A stretch of 45,390 nucleotides of DNA, from NCBI GenBank assembly GCA_038206235.1, contig JBBRBB010000031.1, positions 1-45,390 on the forward strand. The letters run 5' to 3'. This DNA is from JBBRBB01 sp038206235. Its GTDB lineage: Bacteria; Bacteroidota; Bacteroidia; Chitinophagales; Chitinophagaceae. Within the stretch, counting starts at the first letter, position 1. Every line of letters starts with the position of its first letter. A program made the translations under genes and the position numbers. A model generated the notes under the pieces. That model did not search any database, was not told where the DNA came from, and was given only the letters and a program-made list of their open reading frames with translations. This document shows, piece by piece, positions 8,687 through 16,992 of this stretch.

Positions 8687-9208
8687 ATATCTTTCTTTGA
8701 TTGTATTCACATGATGTATTTCATGACCAAGAACAAGATAACCCACAGAGCGAACCGTCATGTTTGAGCGACCTGTTGTTCCTCTGTATAAAAACATTTC
8801 TTGTGTAAAGCTTTTAAACAATTCTATGCTTGCATTTCGTACAGTTTCATATTCATAAAGAATAGAATTAAAATCTCTTGAATCTGCGTTGCTCACATCT
8901 GCATATTTGTTTTCATCAAAGCCTGATAAAACAGTTTCATCTTTCCTTGCATAACGCAGCGCTCTGTAACAAAGAATGCGTTCCACATCACTGATGTGCT
9001 GCCACATTTGTTTAATGCTCCACTTGCCGGCTGCATAGCGGTAACTAATATCTTCGCCAGATAATTGTTGAAGAAAGGGTAATGTAACGTTGAAAGAATC
9101 TGAAAGCCCGCCAATGAGGTCATTGTAATGCACCAACTCTATTTCGCCTGCAAACCATTCAGGATATTCATTTGCGGATGGTTTTGTTATGATGAGATGT
9201 GTGTTCAT
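8651..9208 (-). CDS. DinB-fold metal-binding protein (YfiT-like)
   Basis: A 185-residue four-helix-bundle protein of the DinB/YfiT superfamily. The expected metal-binding histidines are seen: His71 in KQMWQHISDVERI, then His162 and His166 in LGHEIHHVN. The segment AAGKWSIKQMWQHISD is characteristic. Relatives are thiol transferases (bacillithiol or similar) or damage-inducible proteins of unknown reaction. Its 3' end overlaps, antisense, the broken end of the transposase remnant, and the last few codons (KLMQHP) may be affected by that junction. The upstream neighbour is a divergent ATPase gene at 9285. Confidence 0.8.
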   Translation of the reverse strand: MNTHLIITKPSANEYPEWFAGEIELVHYNDLIGGLSDSFNVTLPFLQQLSGEDISYRYAAGKWSIKQMWQHISDVERILCYRALRYARKDETVLSGFDENKYADVSNADSRDFNSILYEYETVRNASIELFKSFTQEMFLYRGTTGRSNMTVRSVGYLVLGHEIHHVNTIKERYLNREYKLMQHP

Positions 9209-9284
9209 TGAAAAAAAACTTTGGGAAAGTTAAGAACTTTAAGTTTCACAACTAACTTACCTTAGTAATATTCTATTTTAATAC

Positions 9285-10076
9285 ATGAAGCATATTAAGC
9301 ATATCAGCATACAGGCAACGGGCAGCAGCGCTTTTCCTTTTTCACTGCCTGTATTTCAAAAGCCATTTGTTCTTTCTTTTGAAAAACCTGTTATAATAAT
9401 TGCGGGTGATAACGGATGCGGTAAATCAACCTTACTCGAAGCAATAGCTTATAAATTGAATCTTCCAACCATTGGAAGTCATTCCACAATCACTGATGAA
9501 ACTTTTGCGGCTGCAAGAGATTTGTATGAATGTATCAACATAATATGGCAGAATAAAACGCCGAATGGAATGTTCTTTCGTGCAGAAGATTATATAGGAT
9601 TTGTGCGAAGCATAAACACTTTAAAGAATGATCTTGAAAATGAAATGAAAGCTATGGAAGAATATCTCAGGAACGAAGGACTTCAACTGGCGCAAAGCGT
9701 ATTAAAAAAACAAATCAATGAGATGGAAAGCAGGTATAATGGTAATCTTGAACAGAAATCTCATGGCGAAGGCTTTTTGCAAATCATCACTTCACGCATT
9801 ACAAATAATGGCGTATATGTGCTTGATGAGCCTGAGGCATCGCTTTCACCCATGAAGCAATTGTCTTTACTTTCTTTGCTTATGCATTCAGCGGAGGAAA
9901 CCGATGCACAATTTATTATTGCTACACATTCTCCGGTTTTAATGGGCATACCCAACAGTAATATTTTTTATATTTCTGATAAAGGCATTCATTCAATTGC
10001 TTACGAAGACACAGAACACTACCAGATATATAAATCATTTCTTGAAAACAAGGAAAGATTTTTGAAGTATTTGTAG
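9285..10076 (+). CDS. ABC-like AAA family ATPase (COG3910-type)
   Basis: A 263-residue soluble ATPase. The Walker A is GDNGCGKST (41-49), the signature-like SHGEGFL comes near 160, Walker B is VYVLDEPEASLSP (about 180-192) and the switch histidine lies in FIIATHSPVLMG. Between Walker A and the signature sits a helical insert of about 90 residues instead of a long coiled coil. This is the short predicted-ATPase family related to SMC/ABC proteins; its partner and role are unknown. No membrane gene is adjacent, so transport is unlikely. A 7-of-8 match to the TAnnTTTG promoter box (TACCTTAG) lies about 25 bp upstream. Confidence 0.85.
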   Translation: MKHIKHISIQATGSSAFPFSLPVFQKPFVLSFEKPVIIIAGDNGCGKSTLLEAIAYKLNLPTIGSHSTITDETFAAARDLYECINIIWQNKTPNGMFFRAEDYIGFVRSINTLKNDLENEMKAMEEYLRNEGLQLAQSVLKKQINEMESRYNGNLEQKSHGEGFLQIITSRITNNGVYVLDEPEASLSPMKQLSLLSLLMHSAEETDAQFIIATHSPVLMGIPNSNIFYISDKGIHSIAYEDTEHYQIYKSFLENKERFLKYL

Positions 10077-10156
10077 CAGACCTTTAGGTCAGGATTGTAT
10101 ACAAGTACGAATGTTGTAAGAGTTAGATTTTTTGCAGCATCAAAACATTTTATCTC

Positions 10157-10399
10157 CTAATTTAAACAAAGAATGCAGCACTCTGAATTTTTGCCAAACC
10201 CTTCGTGATATATATTTTTTAGCCTGAAAATACCTGTTACATGTTTGTGATGATTCATGTCGAACACTTCATTACAAGTTTTAAAAGCATCGAACGACTC
10301 GGTATAAGGAAAAGTTTTTTTTATGTTTTCAATTTCAGTTTCAACCTTTCCTCTGTCGTAAGTATTTTGTTTAACTGCTAAAATTAATTCCCGGTCCAT
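10157..10399 (-). CDS. Small hypothetical protein
   Basis: Eighty residues when started at the ATG at 10399 (MDRELILAVKQNTYDRG). The open frame runs further upstream to 10582, but that part has a composition unlike the rest and shows no start context. The protein is mixed-charge with no signal peptide, membrane span or known motif. The C-terminus has Cys-Cys and a third Cys (CCILCLN). I do not recognise a family. It sits alone between the ATPase and the OmpA-family gene; 10400-10655 holds nothing else I can recognise. Confidence 0.4.
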   Translation of the reverse strand: MDRELILAVKQNTYDRGKVETEIENIKKTFPYTESFDAFKTCNEVFDMNHHKHVTGIFRLKNIYHEGFGKNSECCILCLN

Positions 10400-10655
10400 A
10401 CTGTTTAGATTTTGTAAATAGAAATGCAAAACGCAAACCAATATTTTAAAAGATACGTTAAAATGTAAATGACGGGATTTTAATTGCTGAATTGTTATGA
10501 AAGATTGCAATGTCCACGCCTTTGCGGATAAATGCGACCACCGCTTTGCGTAGAAGGCGCAACGGAAGCTCAATAGTAGCAATGCCGCCTGACCACAAAT
10601 AAAAAAATAGGGCAGTGGGGCAGGTAGTCCGGCTCACAAAAAATTTCTTTTCTAT

Positions 10656-12569
10656 TTACATTCCGATAATTGTGAATTCTGTTCTACGATTTTTTGCTCT
10701 GCCTTCTTCGCCAGAGTTGTCGGCAACAGGTTTAGTTTCGCCGTATCCTTTCCATGTTAAGCGTTTCGCATCAGTGCCTTTGCTGATGAGATAATCAGCG
10801 GCAGCTTTTGCACGGTTTTCAGAAAGCTTCAAATTGTCAGCAGCATTTCCTGTATTATCTGTGTGTCCGCTTAACTGTACTTGTATAGTGGGGTTGTCTG
10901 TCATCAGTTGCACAAGTTTGTCAAGCTCAATCATACTTACGGGCTGCAGCGTGTATGAATTTAATTCGAACTGCACATTCTTAAAAGTAACAGAAGCATT
11001 GACTGCAATAGATTGCAGCGCAATATTTTTTTCATAAGTGCTGTCTGCAGGTTTTTCTTTCAGTTCGAAAACATCGCTGTAAAATAAATATCCTTTTCTG
11101 TTTACGGTGAATGTGTAATTTTTTCCAATGGGCAGCGTGATGAAATAAAAACCCGTTTCATCTGTTTGCAAATTGGTAACTATCTGCCTTGTGCTGTCAT
11201 CAGATAATTCAACTGAACTTGGAATCCCTTTTTTAGTTACTGCATCAGTTACATATCCTTTTACATATAATGTTTTTGCAGGCCGCATCTCAGGTTTCAA
11301 TTCAAATTTATAAAGATCTAATGCGCCGCGTGTATCGGCACGGTCGCTGGCAAAATAGGCTGTAACACCATCTGAGGCTACAAATAAGCTGCCTTCGTCT
11401 TCAATTGTGTTAACAGGAAACCCTAAGTTTTCAGGCTTGCTCCACTGATTGTTTGGGCCTTTATGCAAAACATAAATATCAGTTCCTCCATACCCGGGCA
11501 AACCATTTGAAGTATAAAACAATGTTTGATTATCTGCATGAATAAATGGGGCAAGCTCATCGCCCACTGAATTAATTGTTGCTCCCATATTTTCTGCAGG
11601 CGACCATTTTCTATTTGCTTCACGATAACTAACATACAAATCTCTGCCACCATAGCCACCTGGCCTGTTGCTACTGAAATATAAAGCATTTTTATCAGGG
11701 CTTAATGAAGGAGAACTTTCCCAAAATTCTGTGTTCATATGATTGCCGAGATTAAATGGCTCACTCCATCCGGTGGGAGTGTTGTACGAAATATATAAAT
11801 CAAAATCCCCATTTCCCTGCCCCGGAAAATTGCCCGCAAAGATTAGCCATTCTCCATCCTGTGAAATATTGATGGCGCCTTTTGATGGCTGATTGTTTAT
11901 ATCTCCTTTAATCACTTCAGCTTTTGAATATCCATTCGCATGCAATGTGCTTTGCATAAAATCTTCACGAATGCCTTCGCCCCTGCGTGTAAAAACAAAT
12001 GTGCTGTCATCAATAGTGAAGGATGGATAATATTCTGCTTTAACTGAATTAATATTATCACCCAAATTCACGGGAGTAAAAACATAATTTGTTTGAGGAT
12101 GTGTGGCTGCATAGTTTACAGCAAACTCATAACATTGTTTTCTGTAATTAGCGCTCTTGATACTTTTCTCATTCAGTTTTGGCATTGATAAAAATTCATT
12201 CACTGCCTTTAATGCGTCATTGAATCTGCCAAGCCCTGCAAGATTGATAGAGTAGGAGAGATTAAAGAATTTGAAATAATCTGCATCTATGTTTCTTGCG
12301 TTTTCATAATACTCCACGCTTTTCTGATAGTTTTTTATTTCTCCATATACACCGCCGAGTGAGAGATATGCATCTTCATAATTTTTATCGAGTTCAATTG
12401 CTTTAGTTAATAAGGGTATTGCATCTTTTGCTTCTCCATCATTCAACTGCATCAATGCTTTTACATACACATCCTGCGCTTTTTTATTTACGTTATCGGG
12501 ATTGTAAGTTTGGGCAGATGATGCAGTTGCCAAAAAAAATATTAGCGTAAATAGAAAACTATATTTCAT
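10656..12569 (-). CDS. OmpA-family protein with TPR, PD40 repeats and CarboxypepD-like domain (PorE-like architecture)
   Basis: A 637-residue envelope protein. It has a signal peptide ending in ASSAQ (about residues 1-19), TPR repeats (about 30-150) and a WD40/PD40 beta-propeller (about 165-425) with repeating SPSLSPDKNALYFSSNRPGG and APFIHADNQTLFYTSNGLPG units. A carboxypeptidase-regulatory-like beta-sandwich follows (about 433-510), then an OmpA peptidoglycan-binding domain (about 525-637) with LSGHTDNTG and NRAKAAADYL. This order matches PorE of the type IX secretion system, but the same order is shared by many Bacteroidota paralogues, so a T9SS role is only possible. It should be periplasmic and anchored to peptidoglycan. 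No porin or T9SS genes are adjacent. The downstream genes are a toxin-antitoxin pair on the same strand. Confidence 0.85.
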   Translation of the reverse strand: MKYSFLFTLIFFLATASSAQTYNPDNVNKKAQDVYVKALMQLNDGEAKDAIPLLTKAIELDKNYEDAYLSLGGVYGEIKNYQKSVEYYENARNIDADYFKFFNLSYSINLAGLGRFNDALKAVNEFLSMPKLNEKSIKSANYRKQCYEFAVNYAATHPQTNYVFTPVNLGDNINSVKAEYYPSFTIDDSTFVFTRRGEGIREDFMQSTLHANGYSKAEVIKGDINNQPSKGAINISQDGEWLIFAGNFPGQGNGDFDLYISYNTPTGWSEPFNLGNHMNTEFWESSPSLSPDKNALYFSSNRPGGYGGRDLYVSYREANRKWSPAENMGATINSVGDELAPFIHADNQTLFYTSNGLPGYGGTDIYVLHKGPNNQWSKPENLGFPVNTIEDEGSLFVASDGVTAYFASDRADTRGALDLYKFELKPEMRPAKTLYVKGYVTDAVTKKGIPSSVELSDDSTRQIVTNLQTDETGFYFITLPIGKNYTFTVNRKGYLFYSDVFELKEKPADSTYEKNIALQSIAVNASVTFKNVQFELNSYTLQPVSMIELDKLVQLMTDNPTIQVQLSGHTDNTGNAADNLKLSENRAKAAADYLISKGTDAKRLTWKGYGETKPVADNSGEEGRAKNRRTEFTIIGM

Positions 12570-12591
12570 CTATAAAATTTGATCAAAACAA

Positions 12592-12915
12592 TTAAGGCAC
12601 AATTATCAATTTCATTTTTATTTTTTTTAGAAGAATTCTTTTTATGTCATCAATAAGCGGTAAAATAGTTTCATAATTATTATCCGGTACATTTAAAACG
12701 ATAAAGCTCACAGTATATTTCTCAAGATTTTGTTGGTATTGCAGATTCTTATCAGATGTAATAAGATAATCAAACTTGCCTTTTTGCATTGCTGTGATCA
12801 AATCTCCATTCTCCAAAGCATTCCAGCCCTTATCCTTTACTGTAAAAATTTCGCAGGTATTCTGTAAGCGGAATTTTAATTTTACAGGAAGGTTTTCATC
12901 AAGCAACACTTTCAT
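12592..12915 (-). CDS. DUF5615 PIN-like toxin
   Basis: A 107-residue protein of the DUF5615 PIN-like family. It begins MKVLLDENLPVKL, with the acidic pair Asp6/Glu7, and has FDYLITSDKNLQYQQNL near residue 60, where the second acidic cluster of the nuclease fold lies. These proteins are predicted RNases in toxin-antitoxin pairs. Its ATG overlaps the stop of the DUF433 antitoxin (ATGA), so the two are coupled. The C-terminal Lys-rich tail (KKIKMKLIIVP) is somewhat unusual but consistent with family length. Confidence 0.82.
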   Translation of the reverse strand: MKVLLDENLPVKLKFRLQNTCEIFTVKDKGWNALENGDLITAMQKGKFDYLITSDKNLQYQQNLEKYTVSFIVLNVPDNNYETILPLIDDIKRILLKKIKMKLIIVP

Positions 12916-13127
12916 GATTGTGCAGAATGAAAATGTAATAAGTTTTCAAAATGCTCAATTACCTGTACAGCCTGCATTTTACTTACTGAGGGAAAATCTT
13001 CAAGAAATTCATTCAAAGAGTGCCCGGCTTTTAAATAATCAAAAAGATTTTTTACAGGAACTCTAGTATCTGTGAAAACAGGTTCGCCGCTTTGAATGTT
13101 TGGTGATATAGTAATTGGAGCTGTCAT
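12912..13127 (-). CDS. DUF433 antitoxin
   Basis: A 71-residue DUF433 protein. It contains ITISPNIQSGEPVFTDTRVPVKNLFDYLKAGHSLNEFLEDFPSV, the classic family sequence with a winged/HTH DNA-binding core. Such genes precede DUF5615 PIN-like toxins and act as antitoxin and autorepressor. The 4-bp overlap with the toxin gene supports a functional pair. The C-terminal end (ENLLHFHSAQS) probably contacts the toxin. Confidence 0.85.
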   Translation of the reverse strand: MTAPITISPNIQSGEPVFTDTRVPVKNLFDYLKAGHSLNEFLEDFPSVSKMQAVQVIEHFENLLHFHSAQS

Positions 13128-13174
13128 TAAAACAAAGATAAAGTTTCAAAAAATTTAATATGTCTAAATTCTTT

Positions 13175-14017
13175 TTATAATGTTGCTAAAAATTTATCTG
13201 CCTGCTTTACATAATCATCATTGTTTTCTTTCATTGCAAGCTCTTTGCACTTTTCGGCGCTTGCTTTTGCTGCAGAAGTATTGCCCATTGCTTTTTCAAT
13301 TTTTGCCTTTAACATGTAAATAAAGAAACCATCAGGTCTTTCTTTTAATGCAGCATTTACATTCTCCAATGCTTTGGAATAATTCTTATCCCATTCATAA
13401 TAAAAATTAGCAGCTTGCCAGTAAGGCTTTTTATCAGTGGTCTGCAATGCCTGCTCTATCTGCGTTCTCAGCCTGTCTTGTATTTTAGTGGTGACAGGAA
13501 TTACCACTGCCGTATTGCTCCATATTAAATAAAGATTACAGCTTTCCGGTTTTATATCGCCAAACTCCATGGTAAATGTTTCAACCGGCTGCGCATGTAC
13601 CTGGTAAGATGGGGCAGTAAAGCGAACAACATCTTCGCTCTCTTTATATCCATCAGTACCCCAGTTATTAATTCCTTTATTAATGATGATTGTCCAATCT
13701 TTTTCGCCGGGGATTGTATATAATACATAAGTACCGGTATCGAAGTCTTTACCACCTATGTTTACTTTATCGGTAAATTTTATATGTGTTGCGGCATTAG
13801 CACCTGTGCGCCACATTTCTCCAAGGGGCACCAGTTCGCCGTTTGCTTCAAATACCTTTCTGTTTTTAAGAGAAGGTCTTGAATAGGTTAGCTCAATTTT
13901 ACCCATACCAAAATCCTGTATCAAAGTTTGCGTTGAGCTTGGTGCAGGCATTTGTACCTGTGCATTTGAAATGAAAATGGCAGTTGAAAAAACTGCAATC
14001 AATAAGAATTTTTTCAT
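13175..14017 (-). CDS. DUF2911 domain protein with C-terminal helical repeat
   Basis: A 280-residue exported protein with a signal peptide ending ISNAQ (about 1-19). The DUF2911 domain (about 25-170) is recognised by TYSRPSLKNRKVF, PLGEMWRTGANAATHIKF and YVLYTIPGEKDWTIIINK. A TPR-like helical segment (about 190-280) follows. The function of the family is unknown; it is common in Bacteroidota periplasm. It lies 64 bp behind the anti-sigma-like gene on the same strand and may be read through from the ECF sigma operon. Confidence 0.87.
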   Translation of the reverse strand: MKKFLLIAVFSTAIFISNAQVQMPAPSSTQTLIQDFGMGKIELTYSRPSLKNRKVFEANGELVPLGEMWRTGANAATHIKFTDKVNIGGKDFDTGTYVLYTIPGEKDWTIIINKGINNWGTDGYKESEDVVRFTAPSYQVHAQPVETFTMEFGDIKPESCNLYLIWSNTAVVIPVTTKIQDRLRTQIEQALQTTDKKPYWQAANFYYEWDKNYSKALENVNAALKERPDGFFIYMLKAKIEKAMGNTSAAKASAEKCKELAMKENNDDYVKQADKFLATL

Positions 14018-14081
14018 GATAATTTTTTTGCAAACTTACATCACGAAAATTTAAAAATAGTTAAGGAGAAGTTTATAGAAG

Positions 14082-15368
14082 TCAGAAGTGCATGCTTACC
14101 CTTGCCTTCCTGTTTTTTGACAAAGATATCCAGCGCGGACCTGCTTTTAATATTTCAATGGCTTTTGAATTGCTTTCTTCATCAAGAGATTTTATGAGGC
14201 GGAAATTATATGGGTTTCCTTGTTTGTCAATTAAAAATTCCAATTCCACATCTCCATCAACTGCCGTATCAGTATTTAGAGAATCCATTTTTGCATCAAT
14301 ATATTTCTGAAAAGATTGCCAGCCCCCAAAAGGAGTTGCAAGGCTATCTTTAAACGCATTTTTATTCGTAGATTTTTTTACGCCGTATCCTGTTACAACA
14401 ACCTCATCCAATGATTGTTTAGATGGAGTTAGCAGGATGTTAGTTGAGTTGTTACTGCTGATTTTTGCAATTCTGCTTTCATATCCAATAGAAGAAACGG
14501 TTGCATTAACTGTTGTATCGGATGCATTGATATTGAAATATCCATTTGCATCTGTAAGCACTGTTGTTTTATTGATGCTAACGGTTGCCTGCGGCACAGG
14601 ATTGAAATTGTTATCTGTAACACGACCTCGTAATTGATTTATAGCAATTCTTGATTTCGCAGCGTAACTTTCATCTTTTATTTCAATACCCGCAGCTTTT
14701 CCTTCCAAATTTTTATTAGGCGCAGGTGTATTAAAAACTGATGATGGAGCATTTGCAGTTTCAGCATTTACATCAGCAACTTCATTTCTTTTAGCAACAG
14801 AATCCTTCATCAGTTTGTATTCAATATTTCCATTCTGTTCCGCCACGACATTTTTATCAGCTTCCTCCAGTTTTATTTTTGATACATCAATTTGTTGTTG
14901 AACTAATCTTTCTCTTTCTTCAGGCGCTTTACTTTCTGCCTGCATTAAATTTGTGATTGAATCTTTTGCTTGATTTGTTTTCGATTCAGCAGGAGCTTTT
15001 TTCTGCACCTGGGCAACATTTTGTTCCGATACATCATTATTCAAATTGATTACATACCAGCTTAATACACCAACACCAGCAATTGCGATCACCATTGCAG
15101 CAATGCGCCACCAGCGTGAGTTTTTGATGCTCATGGAAACAACTTTGGCATTTCGCTTTTCACCCTGAATCATTGCATTTAATTCATTCAAATGCTTATG
15201 CGCAACAGGCAAAGAAGATTCACTGTAACCTTCAATAGCATCTGCAAGAAAGGGGTCGTGCAAAGGAGCTTTTTCCAATTCATGCATTTCTCTTGCACTC
15301 ATACCGCCATTTAGATAGCGTTCAATATCGGGTAAAGAATAATTGATATGTTGATTTTGCTCAGCCAT
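14082..15368 (-). CDS. Anti-sigma-like membrane protein with CarboxypepD_reg domain and TonB-like C-terminus
   Basis: 428 residues. The cytoplasmic N-terminus has the Bacteroidota anti-sigma pattern (YLNGGMSAREMHELEKAP...DPFLADAIEGY, about 18-48). It is followed by one transmembrane helix (about 86-108) and a Gln/Glu/Lys-rich periplasmic linker. A carboxypeptidase-regulatory-like domain (about 244-320) ends in SLDEVVVTGYG, a motif normally found where TonB receptor plugs begin. The last about 80 residues (FGGWQSFQKYI to the end) resemble a TonB C-terminal domain. It overlaps the ECF sigma gene by 8 bp, as expected for a sigma/anti-sigma pair. The natural reading is a membrane sensor that holds the sigma factor, with an outer-membrane-facing domain; the ligand is unknown. 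Confidence 0.8.
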   Translation of the reverse strand: MAEQNQHINYSLPDIERYLNGGMSAREMHELEKAPLHDPFLADAIEGYSESSLPVAHKHLNELNAMIQGEKRNAKVVSMSIKNSRWWRIAAMVIAIAGVGVLSWYVINLNNDVSEQNVAQVQKKAPAESKTNQAKDSITNLMQAESKAPEERERLVQQQIDVSKIKLEEADKNVVAEQNGNIEYKLMKDSVAKRNEVADVNAETANAPSSVFNTPAPNKNLEGKAAGIEIKDESYAAKSRIAINQLRGRVTDNNFNPVPQATVSINKTTVLTDANGYFNINASDTTVNATVSSIGYESRIAKISSNNSTNILLTPSKQSLDEVVVTGYGVKKSTNKNAFKDSLATPFGGWQSFQKYIDAKMDSLNTDTAVDGDVELEFLIDKQGNPYNFRLIKSLDEESNSKAIEILKAGPRWISLSKNRKARVSMHF

Positions 15369-15930
15369 TTTTTTCCATGCAGATTTTTAAATTCCTTCTT
15401 CCGTTTTGTATCAGGCTGCGAACTTTATTCCAGTCCATTCCTGTTTGCTCCACAATTTCATTATAGCATTTATTTTGTAAATAAAAAAGCTCAATGCTTT
15501 GCTTTTGTTCTTTGGGTAAATGTTCCATGCACTGATGCAGGTTTTGAAATTCCTGCTCCTGTTCCAATATATTATCCAGATGCGAAAAATCTTCAGATTG
15601 CATAATGTTTTGCGAAATTTCAACTGTAATCATTTTCTTTTCTTTTCTTAATTGCATCAGGCAATGATTTTTCACTACAACATAGAGCCAGCTTTTAAAA
15701 TTTTCAACTTCATGCGCGGTTAATTTTTCAAGCAGTTCGTGATAAACATTCATTACTGCATCTTTCGCCGCTTCTCCATCTTTCAAATATTTCATGCATA
15801 CACCATATACAAGCTCAGTATATCGCAGGTACAAGTGCGCAAGAATTTCCTGCTCGCCGCTGGCTTTGTATTGAAGCAGGAGGTTTTCATCAGTTTGAAA
15901 ATTGGTTTGTATATTTTTTATTGGAGTCAA
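15361..15930 (-). CDS. ECF-type RNA polymerase sigma factor
   Basis: A 189-residue sigma-70 family protein of ECF size. Region 2 is seen around 30-95 (LLQYKASGEQEILAHLYLRY, then KDAVMNVYHELLEKL and NFKSWLYVVVKNHCLMQLR). Region 4 covers about 130-185 (LPKEQKQSIELFYLQNKCYNEIVEQTGMDWNKVRSLIQNGRRNLK), with a recognisable helix-turn-helix. It directs RNA polymerase to a small regulon, probably of envelope genes. The 8-bp overlap with the anti-sigma-like gene implies co-translation. The upstream 130-bp spacer to the divergent gene at 16062 contains a REP-like hairpin. Confidence 0.92.
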   Translation of the reverse strand: MTPIKNIQTNFQTDENLLLQYKASGEQEILAHLYLRYTELVYGVCMKYLKDGEAAKDAVMNVYHELLEKLTAHEVENFKSWLYVVVKNHCLMQLRKEKKMITVEISQNIMQSEDFSHLDNILEQEQEFQNLHQCMEHLPKEQKQSIELFYLQNKCYNEIVEQTGMDWNKVRSLIQNGRRNLKICMEKNG

Positions 15931-15942
15931 GTGAAGAGTTTA

Positions 15943-15973
15943 CATGGTCAGACCCCGGGACGGTCAGACCATG
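15943..15973. repeat. REP-like hairpin R1 (GGTCAGACC family)
   Basis: Two near-palindromic GGTCAGACC words are arranged as CATGGTCAGACC and GGTCAGACCATG around CCGGGA, forming a hairpin with one mismatch. The reverse complement of this unit recurs almost unchanged at 30002-30030, and shorter relatives are at 30086, 31814 and 39160. It lies between the divergent ECF sigma and 4-Cys protein genes. Confidence 0.85.
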
Positions 15974-16061
15974 ATTTCATTTTTTACAAAGTACGACAAA
16001 AAAATTTCTAAAGTTTATGTAATCATTTCATCAGTCGCATCTTTTAAGAAAATCAACTGCA

Positions 16062-16955
16062 ATGGAAAATAAATTATCCGTTTACATTCCCAAACCCTGT
16101 CATGAGGACTGGAATAAAATGTCATCTTCTGAACAGGGAAGATTTTGCAAAAGCTGCAGCAAACAAGTTGTTGATTTCACCAGCATGACTGACCAGGAGG
16201 TCTTGAATTATTTCAAAAAATCATCTGGGAATGTTTGCGGACGCTTTGAAAACGACCAGTTAAAGCGACCGCTACAGGAAGTAAAACAAGAAAAGAAAAA
16301 GGTTTGGTGGATAGCAATGCTGATGCCTTTGCTCATGTTATTTGAGAAGAGCAATGCGCAAAGAAAACATGTTCCCCTTATTGGAACATCAGTGGCGATA
16401 AAAAATCCCTCACAAGAAATAATGGGAAAAGTTGCGTTCCCGCAAGTTGAGCCTGATACAGCGGGCAATACAATTGAAATTTGTTCTGAAGATACTTCAA
16501 TCAGCAATGCAACAATTGATGAAGAAAATAATGAGCAAATAACTGATACTGCTTTCGTGGAAATTGATACAACATATCTTCCTGCAACATTAGGCGAAAT
16601 AGCGGTTGCAGGCGCAGCTTTTGCAGTACCTCCTGTAAATAGAATTGATACTTTATTTGATACAATTCCAACTCTTATTCGCAAAGTCTTTCACAAAGAA
16701 CCTTTCAGGGTATTTCCAATTCCTGCAAGTAAAGGTGAGGCAATAAAAGTTGAATTAAAAAATACGGGCAATTACACTATTCAAATTCTGAATAATCAAT
16801 CGCAATTAATCGCAGCAGAATATTTTGAAGCATCTGGTAATTCTATGTTCGCTTCTATCACTTTGCCGTCTGCCATTGCCTCAGGAATTTATTATATCAG
16901 GGTAATTGATGAGAAGAAGAAAAAACAATACACGAATAAACTCATCATACAATAA
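16062..16955 (+). CDS. 4-Cys N-terminal domain, single membrane span and T9SS-like C-terminal tail
   Basis: 297 residues. The N-terminus (PKPCHEDWNKMSSSEQGRFCKSC to VCGRF) has four cysteines at 13, 29, 32 and 59. It is a module seen at the front of many Bacteroidota TonB-like or anti-sigma-like proteins and is likely metal-binding. A hydrophobic stretch at 82-94 ends in FEKSNAQ, which looks like a displaced signal-peptide end. A low-complexity Thr/Glu/Asp linker follows. The last about 80 residues (FRVFPIPAS... ASGIYYIRVIDEKKKKQYTNKLIIQ) resemble a type A T9SS sorting domain. A cytoplasmic metal domain joined to a T9SS tail is contradictory unless the protein is cleaved at NAQ or the tail is simply a structural beta-sandwich. 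It is followed 37 bp later by the VWA gene, probably in one operon. Confidence 0.7.
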   Translation: MENKLSVYIPKPCHEDWNKMSSSEQGRFCKSCSKQVVDFTSMTDQEVLNYFKKSSGNVCGRFENDQLKRPLQEVKQEKKKVWWIAMLMPLLMLFEKSNAQRKHVPLIGTSVAIKNPSQEIMGKVAFPQVEPDTAGNTIEICSEDTSISNATIDEENNEQITDTAFVEIDTTYLPATLGEIAVAGAAFAVPPVNRIDTLFDTIPTLIRKVFHKEPFRVFPIPASKGEAIKVELKNTGNYTIQILNNQSQLIAAEYFEASGNSMFASITLPSAIASGIYYIRVIDEKKKKQYTNKLIIQ

Positions 16956-16992
16956 TAATTACATCATTCATCACTAAATAAAAACACTTTTT

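Noticed and set aside
10500..10582. 13-base match GCGGATAAATGC to the IS5-type transposase end at 45300
   Set aside because: Match stops on both sides and the surrounding translation is unrelated; probably chance.
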